From Candidatus Gerdarchaeota archaeon (GTDB taxonomy: Archaea > Asgardarchaeota > Heimdallarchaeia > JABLTI01): 58,751 bases of DNA. The stretch covers positions 1 to 58,751 of the forward strand of contig JAEORJ010000020.1 of the NCBI GenBank assembly GCA_016840945.1. Reading direction: 5' to 3'. The notes beneath the pieces were generated by a model. That model was given only the letters and a program-made list of their open reading frames with translations, did no database searches and was not told the DNA's origin. Position numbers and translations under genes: made by a program. Shown here piece after piece: positions 52,416 through 58,751 of the stretch (positions within the stretch are counted from its first letter, which is position 1; each line of letters opens with the position of its first letter).

Positions 52416-53789
52416 TTATTTTTCACATTCTACTGGGTAATTGGCATTCGTCCAAGCACTCATGCTACCGAAGATGCCAATAACATCTTTGTAGTTGTTC
52501 TTGAGCAAAAAGCTAACTCCAGCAAATGATTTGAAACCTGAATCACAATAAACGCATATTTTTTTATCTTTGGGGATTTCATTTAATCTCTCTTGTAATT
52601 CACCTAAAAATATGTGATACGACCCTTTTATTCTACCATTATCTTTAATATGCCGTCCCGTCCTTACATCTAAAATAAAGATATTTGGGTCATCAAGATT
52701 ATCTTTCAAATCATGAACAGACCAAACACGTGTTTTTTCATATCGTTCACCAGCCATATACCAATTTCTAAAACCAGGCAGATATCCAATAATATAGTCA
52801 AAACCTAATCGAATTAAATACCTGATAGCTTGTTCTATATCTTGATGTGTTCCTTTTATGAGAACAATTGGTTTGTCGTAATCTAAAAGCCATAAAGCAT
52901 ATGCTGGTAGACCATTTTTCCAGATACTAATTGAACCATGAATGTGCCCACCAGCAAAGCTTTCTGGTTCACGAATATCAATGATTTGAGCACCTTCAGT
53001 AATATATTTCTTAACATCTTCAACTGTTAAAGCAGCTGGTTTTGTAATAGCCTCGTAAATAGGCGGTCCTTCTAGATTCAATTTCTCTAAGAAAGTCATA
53101 TTTGGAGCAATTTCAAATTTCTCCTTTGATTTCAATTCAATAAACTCGTCTTTTGATAACTGTAATATTGAATTGGTTCGTTTTTCATAACCTATTGTCG
53201 TATAAGGTAATCCACTTATTCCTCCACCACATATTGAACCCGCGCCATGTGCTGGCAAAACAATTACTCCATCAGGTAATTTTAGCAATTTATTAAATAG
53301 ACTGTTATACAACCAATGAGCTGCTTCTAATTGTTTTTTGTCATCCCTATAAAAATCAATTCTACCAACATCCCCAGCAAACAAAGTATCACCAGTAAAA
53401 ATCATGTATGGAATGTTAGGATTATCAATTATAGAAACAGAAACGGATATACTTTCAGGAGTGTGTCCCGGAGTTTCCAAAATTGTGAAAACCAAATCCT
53501 CTATCTGAAATTTATCACCATCTTTTACATCATTTCCATATTTAAAACCTAATTTTCCACCATGATAGATTTTAGCCCCTGTTTTGAAGGCTAACTGAAG
53601 AGAACCATTTACAAAATCCTCATTTTTATGAGTGTCAAAAATGGTCGTTATTTTAACATTATATTGAGTGGCTAAATCTAAATAAACATCTACATCCCTT
53701 CTTGGATCAATAACAACAGCCTCTGTTTCAGAAGCAATGAAATATGAATTGCTAGCTATTCCTACTGAAATAATTTTTTCGAATTTCAA
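52416..53789 (-). CDS. Persulfide dioxygenase-like MBL-fold protein with two rhodanese domains
   Basis: This 457-residue protein has an ETHE1/CstB-type metallo-beta-lactamase domain (1-235). The iron ligands H54, H109 (GHT) and D134 (GD) are present. The usual THxHAD reads THKNED, so the second histidine is Asn56, which ETHE1 iron does not require. AHGAGSICGGG is typical of the family. The first rhodanese domain (about 257-345) lacks its cysteine (PIVLIKG). The second (about 355-450) has Cys415 in VYCDSGFKS and looks active. It would oxidise persulfide and transfer sulfur in the cytosol. It may supply or clear sulfur along with TusA. Confidence 0.85.
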   Translation of the reverse strand: MKFEKIISVGIASNSYFIASETEAVVIDPRRDVDVYLDLATQYNVKITTIFDTHKNEDFVNGSLQLAFKTGAKIYHGGKLGFKYGNDVKDGDKFQIEDLVFTILETPGHTPESISVSVSIIDNPNIPYMIFTGDTLFAGDVGRIDFYRDDKKQLEAAHWLYNSLFNKLLKLPDGVIVLPAHGAGSICGGGISGLPYTTIGYEKRTNSILQLSKDEFIELKSKEKFEIAPNMTFLEKLNLEGPPIYEAITKPAALTVEDVKKYITEGAQIIDIREPESFAGGHIHGSISIWKNGLPAYALWLLDYDKPIVLIKGTHQDIEQAIRYLIRLGFDYIIGYLPGFRNWYMAGERYEKTRVWSVHDLKDNLDDPNIFILDVRTGRHIKDNGRIKGSYHIFLGELQERLNEIPKDKKICVYCDSGFKSFAGVSFLLKNNYKDVIGIFGSMSAWTNANYPVECEK

Positions 53790-53875
53790 TTTTTACACCA
53801 AATATTATAGTAAATTATATTTCTAGTAAATAAAAAAATAATGGGTGAAAACAATCAATAATTTGAAGTTTGAAA

Positions 53876-54580
53876 CTAATGCTCCTCTTCCATTTGATGA
53901 GTTTCTGTTTGTGATTCATCTTTATGGGTGATAGTCATTTCACCATTATAGGTAAAACCACTAAAGCTCTTTGTAAAATGTTTAATAATCAAAACGCAAG
54001 CATTTTGTGTATGATGGACACATTCAATAAAATCTTGTTCTCTAAAAGGTAAACTTTTTTGTTTCCAAGTATCGATTGTTTTATCGGCTAAATATTCATC
54101 AATTGAAACGTTTATTGCATTAATTACTTTATCAACTTCTGCTCCTAAAGCTTTATCATACATATATGATCGCCTTCTAAGGCGCTCACCCCATAATTCA
54201 CCTTTATGTTTCTGCATCAATTTTATTTTCTCAGAATGGTCTGTATTAGGTAATTGGGTATCCAAATAATAAGATAAAATTGTTGTTTCAAGCATAAATC
54301 GTAATTCTAGAAGTGATGAATGATAATACCCCCAGAAAGCCAAGTTTTGAACTTGTGCAAGCCTTTTTGTAAACGCCATCATTTCATTATAAATGAGAGT
54401 ATTTTCATATTCATTAATTTTCTCAGGATACGACTCATTAAAGAATGCTAAATCCATTTCAAAAATTTTTATTATTCTAGACCAAGTTTCATAAAGATTT
54501 TTTGAATAGTTCTTGGTTTCTCGTTCAGTTTTACGAGCTGCAGTTATCCATTTTTGTGATTTTAGACCTATACCAAACAT
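53876..54580 (-). CDS. Hypothetical helical protein, 234 aa
   Basis: The protein is mostly helical, has no membrane span and no family I recognise. The middle has RRRSYMYDKALGAEVDKVIN and a YYHSSLLELRFMLETTILSY helix. The C-terminus is acidic and His/Glu-rich (ESQTETHQMEEEH). It is about 86 bases upstream of the persulfide dioxygenase-like gene on the same strand, so the two may be co-transcribed. A regulatory or binding role is possible but not supported by any motif. Confidence 0.5.
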   Translation of the reverse strand: MFGIGLKSQKWITAARKTERETKNYSKNLYETWSRIIKIFEMDLAFFNESYPEKINEYENTLIYNEMMAFTKRLAQVQNLAFWGYYHSSLLELRFMLETTILSYYLDTQLPNTDHSEKIKLMQKHKGELWGERLRRRSYMYDKALGAEVDKVINAINVSIDEYLADKTIDTWKQKSLPFREQDFIECVHHTQNACVLIIKHFTKSFSGFTYNGEMTITHKDESQTETHQMEEEH

Positions 54581-54878
54581 TTGTAACCCACACTTTTTGT
54601 ATTGAATGTTTTATCATTTTTAATTTTAGCTATAAAGAGAATTATAGAGGCTAATTTTCAGTAGCAATCTATTATTGATTGAAAAATTATATATAGTATT
54701 CTACCTAATTGTTATTGTACGATTATAATCGATTGAATTTAGATTGGAAATAACTTAAAAGTTGAATAGCTAGCATAAATATAAAAACAAGTTCACTAAG
54801 ATAATTAATCGTTTATCGGAATTTAAGAAGATAATATAAATAATTCAACTATTTCCAACTATACCAGGAGAATAAGGA
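54581..54878. promoter_or_regulatory. Divergent intergenic region with a 12-bp palindrome
   Basis: This 298-base gap lies between the divergent 234-residue protein and glycosyltransferase genes. A perfect palindrome, CGATTATAATCG, is at 54720-54731. TATATATAG near 54688 and several TATA-like tracts could be core promoters. AGGAGAATAAGG (54866-54877) is the ribosome site of the glycosyltransferase gene. No small ORF or RNA was recognised. Confidence 0.35.
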
Positions 54879-56285
54879 ATGGCGAATATCATATTAATAA
54901 TTGCGGGTAGTATTTATTTATTAATAGTCATTTTTGCACTTATCTATTTCTTAGCAACTATTAGCGGTAAAAAAGGAGTTATGCCTAGAAATCGTATAGC
55001 AGATGATTATGAACAACCTTTTGTAAGCATAATAATACCTACATATAACGAAAGTAGAAATATTGTCAATTGTTTGCAGTCATTAAAAGCTCTTAATTAT
55101 ACCAATTATGAAATAATTGTTTCTGATGGTGATTCACCAGATGGAACAGCTGAATTGGCTAAAGAATATGCTGATAAATTGATTATTGATCCAACAGTCC
55201 CTGATGGTTGGATTGGTAAAAATTGGGGTTGTCATTTAGGTTATAAGGAAGCAAAAGGAGAATATTTACTCTTTTGTGATGCAGATACAGATCATACTCC
55301 TGATTCATTAAGATATTTCATTAAAGCTGCAATAGAAAGGAATTCTGCCTTGTTATCGGTATTTCCATTCCAAAGAATTGAAAAATGGTGGGAAAGTATA
55401 AACCCATTTTTCTATTTTGCATCTAATCTTATTTATGGTGGTAAAAACAGTGTTAATAATCCAGATAAATTAGAGAGCTTTACAGCAAGTGGACAATATA
55501 TGCTCTTTAAGAGAAGTGATTATGAAACTTTAGGAGGCCATGAAAGGATCAAAGGATCAATCATTGAAGATTATGCATTTGCTCGTATAACTAAACTTGA
55601 AACAAGACGTTTATATTTTATAGATGGCACTAAAAAAGTTTACACACGCATGTATCCTGATTCACCAAAACAATGGTGGAATGGATGGAAAAAATGCCTT
55701 TTTCCTGGTACAAAAATGACTTGGGCTAAAAGAATAACTGGTGCATTATTGTTCTTCTTGTGGGGATTATTTGCTCCTGTAGCAATTGGTATAACTGCAG
55801 CATATACTACCTGGCCATTTATTGTAGCAGCAGTTCTATTGTATATTGGTGGTGGTCTAGGAGTATTATTCTATTGGAATAAAAAAGGAAAGCATTTATG
55901 GATGACATATGTATTTTATCCCTTTGGAGTGATAATGTTCTGCTTATTATTAGCAGTATCAGCTTTAGAATTATTAATTAAGAAAGAAACAACTTGGAGA
56001 GGGAGAAAATACAAACCAAATCTTTTTGCTGGTTCTAGATACGAAGAAAATGAAAATATTGTTAGTGGAACTAATAGAATTGCTCAGCTTGAAACAGATA
56101 TCGAAATTGAATTAGATGATAAAGTCATTTCAGAATCATCTAAACCATTGGAAAGATTACCATTACAAAGGAAAGCTCAATTAATAGAAGATGAAATTAA
56201 AGATGAGCAATTTGAAGAACCTGAATTATTAATCAATAATTATATGAAAATCAAATCAGATTCATCAATGGAAAATGTCAAATGA
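54879..56285 (+). CDS. Membrane-bound GT2 glycosyltransferase (CrtQ/HpnB-like)
   Basis: This 468-residue protein has an N-terminal membrane helix (1-27), then a GT-A domain with VSIIIPTYNESRNI near residue 50, DADTD near residue 139, SGQYMLFKRSDYETLGGH, and IIEDYAFA (the catalytic ED). The layout resembles CrtQ-type carotenoid and HpnB hopanoid-associated glycosyltransferases. Three more helices follow at about 285-370 (GALLFFLWGLFAPVAIGIT and others). The C-terminal 80 residues are acidic and not part of the family. It would glycosylate a lipid at the membrane's inner side. The lipid acceptor is inferred. Confidence 0.85.
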   Translation: MANIILIIAGSIYLLIVIFALIYFLATISGKKGVMPRNRIADDYEQPFVSIIIPTYNESRNIVNCLQSLKALNYTNYEIIVSDGDSPDGTAELAKEYADKLIIDPTVPDGWIGKNWGCHLGYKEAKGEYLLFCDADTDHTPDSLRYFIKAAIERNSALLSVFPFQRIEKWWESINPFFYFASNLIYGGKNSVNNPDKLESFTASGQYMLFKRSDYETLGGHERIKGSIIEDYAFARITKLETRRLYFIDGTKKVYTRMYPDSPKQWWNGWKKCLFPGTKMTWAKRITGALLFFLWGLFAPVAIGITAAYTTWPFIVAAVLLYIGGGLGVLFYWNKKGKHLWMTYVFYPFGVIMFCLLLAVSALELLIKKETTWRGRKYKPNLFAGSRYEENENIVSGTNRIAQLETDIEIELDDKVISESSKPLERLPLQRKAQLIEDEIKDEQFEEPELLINNYMKIKSDSSMENVK

Positions 56286-56362
56286 CTAATTTAGGCATCA
56301 TTTTTTCCTAACAAAATCTTTTTGAATTATTGTAAAAAAGATAAGACACTGAGTGTTTTAAT

Positions 56363-57295
56363 ATGATACTTGAAGGAGTAGAAATTGAAGATACCTACTG
56401 CGAAGCTTTCGAGGGTATTGTTTCTAGACTTATTGTTACACTACGTGATGAACAATTAATGCAATACACTGCGGCACAATGTTCTGCTCTACCTTCTATT
56501 GTTGTAGGAAGGACTGAAGCAGGTATCGAGCGATGGATACGAGGAGATGAAACACCAGACAGTAACCCCGGTTTTATTGTTCAAATTTGGGGTGATTGGG
56601 ATCCTAAAGATCAGAAAAAAAGCATCAAGAAATTCTATAAGGAAATTGGTTTAAGAATTAGACAAGGCATTTTAGTAATTCCTACAACAACAGTCTATAA
56701 TGGTTTGGAATCAGATAACACTCTTGATCTTATGGAAAACGTTGGCTATTGTGGTGATGTCTACCAAACTGAAGAAACACTTTATGGAAGGAATATGATT
56801 AAAATTCCATTAATGATGGGCGATTGGTATATAGAAAGAACCATAGGTTATGAAATTGGAGTCTCTGGGGGCAATATTTGGTTAATGTGTGATTCTGAAA
56901 AAACAGCTTTAAAAGCTGGAAAAAGAGTTTTGAATGCTTTATATCCAATACCTAATATTATCACACCATTTGCAATTTGTAGTGCTGGATCGAAACCTGT
57001 TTATAAAAGCCAACCGCACCCTGACATAGGACCAACAACTAATCATCCATTTTGTCCCACTTTAAAAGATAGCATAAAGAATAGCTCTGTTCCTGAAGGA
57101 GTAGTTAGCATACCAGAAATTGTTATCAATGGTTTAACGATGCATGATGTTAAAGAAGCTATGAAGCTAGCTATGAGGGAAGCAGTTAAAGTCAAGGGAG
57201 TTTTGAAAATATCAGCTGGTAATTTTGGTGGAGCACTTGGAAAATATAAAATCCATTTACATGAGTTATGTAATGAATTACCATGCAAGGATTAA
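56363..57295 (+). CDS. ftr: Formylmethanofuran:tetrahydromethanopterin formyltransferase
   Basis: This 310-residue protein is Ftr, which moves the formyl group from formylmethanofuran to H4MPT in the archaeal C1 pathway. Recognisable parts are IEDTYCEAFEGIVSRLIVT, AGIERWI, YGRNMIKIPLMMGDW and the C-terminal GNFGGALGKYKIHLHEL. Length is close to the family (about 297). It is the only C1-pathway gene in the window. The enzyme acts in the cytosol as a tetramer or dimer. It ends 4 bases before the convergent HD gene. Confidence 0.95.
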   Translation: MILEGVEIEDTYCEAFEGIVSRLIVTLRDEQLMQYTAAQCSALPSIVVGRTEAGIERWIRGDETPDSNPGFIVQIWGDWDPKDQKKSIKKFYKEIGLRIRQGILVIPTTTVYNGLESDNTLDLMENVGYCGDVYQTEETLYGRNMIKIPLMMGDWYIERTIGYEIGVSGGNIWLMCDSEKTALKAGKRVLNALYPIPNIITPFAICSAGSKPVYKSQPHPDIGPTTNHPFCPTLKDSIKNSSVPEGVVSIPEIVINGLTMHDVKEAMKLAMREAVKVKGVLKISAGNFGGALGKYKIHLHELCNELPCKD

Positions 57296-57299
57296 AAAA

Positions 57300-58613
57300 T
57301 TATTTTGGTGAAAATTCATTCTCTCTACCAAAGGTTCTTTCACAAATTGAGGCTACTTCTTTAGTGTATTTCTTATTAGCAAAAACATACATTCTCCAAA
57401 GGTCTTCATAAGAATCTTCAATTGATTTAATATCAACAGAAGGGTATGGTCGAGCATTTAATGGTTGGATTTTGCTATCTTTTGTTTTGATTAAAACATC
57501 GGCTTCTTTTAATGATGAAGAACTTAAACAATGAATTATTACATCAGCTTTGCTAATATTGTTGTTTTTTGCTATTTTTCTTAAACGATCTATAATCATA
57601 TCTTCAACTTGCTCACGTTCATTGGTAGGTGGATTAAACTTTGTAATGAATTCATCACGACTTTTTCTTGAAGATAATGTTGCACTAGAAAGCACATAAG
57701 ATCTTTTTAGCAAATCTCTCGAGCGCAAGCGAGTTATTAATTCCTTTGTTGATTGAAGCTCTAGGTTATTATCATTTAATTTCTCTAAATAATTAAGAAG
57801 AGTCCAATCGTCCATTTTTAGCAGATTATCTCGAGTTAATTTATTATTTTTTACGGCAATTTCAACTGCTTTTGAAATCATCGCTCCGGAAGATAATTTA
57901 GCATGATGAAAATAAACACGTTCTGTTAAGAAATATCTCAATCGTAATAAATGTAAAATTTCGGAACGTGCATCAGATCGTTCCATTTTATTTTTGCCAA
58001 AATTTAATACGAGTTTATTATTGTCAATAATAAAATAGCTGAAAACTCTATCATCATAATTTTTATTTATACCAGTATAATAACAGTCTCTTCTAATATA
58101 ATCTAATAAATCTGAACAGATTGTGTCATTAATAATTTGCCCTTGCCAAGGATCTTTTTTACCATTCATAGATGGATCTTTTTGAGTAAGTATTTTCAAT
58201 AAATCCTGCTTAATTCCTAATTCTGAAATCACGTCATTAATAATTCCTTTAGATAAAGTAATCTTGAAGTATTCACTTTTGTCATGTCTTTCGAATATCT
58301 TCCGTTCATCCTCAAAGGTGTGACCAAAAGGAACATGCGTGACATCATGTAGCAATCCTGCTATCGCTACAAGCTCCTCTGTTTCTGCAGGTATTTCAGT
58401 ACCATTTGCTTTAATATTATACATAATTTTTTTTGCTAAATAACTAGTACCTAGAGAATGTTCAAATCGTGTATGTAATGCACCGGGGTAAACTAAATAA
58501 GCTGTTCCAAGTTGTTTGATACCTCTTAAGCGTTGGATTTCTGGACTATCCATTATCTTTGTTTCATTTGCAGTAAATTGTAAATCACCTAGAACTGGAT
58601 CTCTAACAATCAA
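57300..58613 (-). CDS. HD-domain phosphohydrolase (dNTPase/SAMHD1-like)
   Basis: This 437-residue protein has the HD-domain pattern: HTRFEHSLGTSYLA (first His), LLHDVTHVPFGH (His-Asp pair, residues about 86-97), and SDLLDYIRRDCYYTG (final Asp). The layout matches dGTPase/SAMHD1-like dNTP triphosphohydrolases. The C-terminal 150 residues are helical and mixed. It probably cleaves dNTPs or another nucleotide in the cytosol. The start is TTG 58613, with GGTGAT 5 bases upstream (58624-58619). The end region 58614-58751 holds only its upstream sequence. Confidence 0.88.
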   Translation of the reverse strand: MIVRDPVLGDLQFTANETKIMDSPEIQRLRGIKQLGTAYLVYPGALHTRFEHSLGTSYLAKKIMYNIKANGTEIPAETEELVAIAGLLHDVTHVPFGHTFEDERKIFERHDKSEYFKITLSKGIINDVISELGIKQDLLKILTQKDPSMNGKKDPWQGQIINDTICSDLLDYIRRDCYYTGINKNYDDRVFSYFIIDNNKLVLNFGKNKMERSDARSEILHLLRLRYFLTERVYFHHAKLSSGAMISKAVEIAVKNNKLTRDNLLKMDDWTLLNYLEKLNDNNLELQSTKELITRLRSRDLLKRSYVLSSATLSSRKSRDEFITKFNPPTNEREQVEDMIIDRLRKIAKNNNISKADVIIHCLSSSSLKEADVLIKTKDSKIQPLNARPYPSVDIKSIEDSYEDLWRMYVFANKKYTKEVASICERTFGRENEFSPK

Positions 58614-58751
58614 AAGTTATCACCATATTAGCTTATTGTAGTTTTAATATTCAAGTCTATAGTTCATTAAGTATTAATCAATTCTCTTATAAAAAGCACT
58701 AAATACGATTTTATAAGATATCGAAAAACAAAAATAGCTCTAAATTAGTCT

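Overview
The window is AT-rich archaeal DNA whose gene content points to an Asgard archaeon (Promethearchaeota, Lokiarchaeia/Heimdallarchaeia-like). It combines archaeal functions with families that are enriched in Asgard genomes. The archaeal functions are formylmethanofuran:H4MPT formyltransferase, a CbiM-type ECF transporter and GGTGAT Shine-Dalgarno sites. The Asgard-type families are Ras/Rab-like and Rag/Gtr-like GTPases, roadblock/longin-type domains, and membrane-anchored RING-finger proteins. No rRNA, convincing tRNA, CRISPR array or transposase was seen. The lineage is inferred from gene content only.

Layout. 0.1-6.6 kb: metabolic genes (lipoprotein-like peptide-binding protein, nitroreductase, M17 aminopeptidase, and an SPFH/band-7 + NAD-kinase-like operon). 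6.9-15.6 kb: a signalling island with a degenerate small GTPase, a 1566-residue surface protein with one membrane span and a longin/roadblock-like cytosolic domain, and two convergent Rag/Gtr-like GTPases. 15.7-18.6 kb: a serine hydrolase gene broken by one amber codon, a roadblock protein and a LOG-like protein. 18.6-21.1 kb: a tandem array of membrane RING-type proteins, three readable and one decayed. 21.4-26.1 kb: a surface protein, a TPR protein with a roadblock-like C-terminus, and a roadblock + Rab-like GTPase pair.

26.1-34.2 kb: a protein carrying a CCHC module plus a DENN/folliculin-like segment, unknown proteins, a cbiM-cbiQ-cbiO metal transporter, a lone E2-type acyltransferase and a HEAT-repeat protein. 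34.2-43.4 kb: a GNAT fused to a very large beta-rich region, a PAS histidine kinase, an M29 aminopeptidase, a beta-propeller surface protein, TusA, an amidohydrolase and a cysteine-rich duplicated protein. 43.4-44.1 kb: divergent RHH and AbrB regulators with repeated operator-like sequence, then a long hairpin. 44.1-47.4 kb: sulfotransferase, condensation-type acyltransferase and SDR, likely lipid or glycolipid tailoring. 47.5-58.6 kb: a propeller/calcium-repeat receptor, a MutY-like glycosylase without iron-sulfur cysteines, a persulfide-dioxygenase/rhodanese protein, a GT2 glycosyltransferase, Ftr and an HD phosphohydrolase.

The strongest candidate for an undescribed system is the Rag-like signalling set: two Rag/Gtr-like GTPases, roadblock/longin proteins, a giant surface receptor whose cytosolic part looks longin-like, and a DENN/folliculin-like protein. 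That last protein shares a small CCHC module with the tail of one of the Rag-like GTPases. This resembles the parts list of eukaryotic Rag-Ragulator-folliculin signalling and is inferred from motifs read by eye. A second candidate is the membrane RING array. An 81-bp inverted repeat, about 80% identical, brackets the segment from 17.9 to 24.8 kb that contains the RING array.
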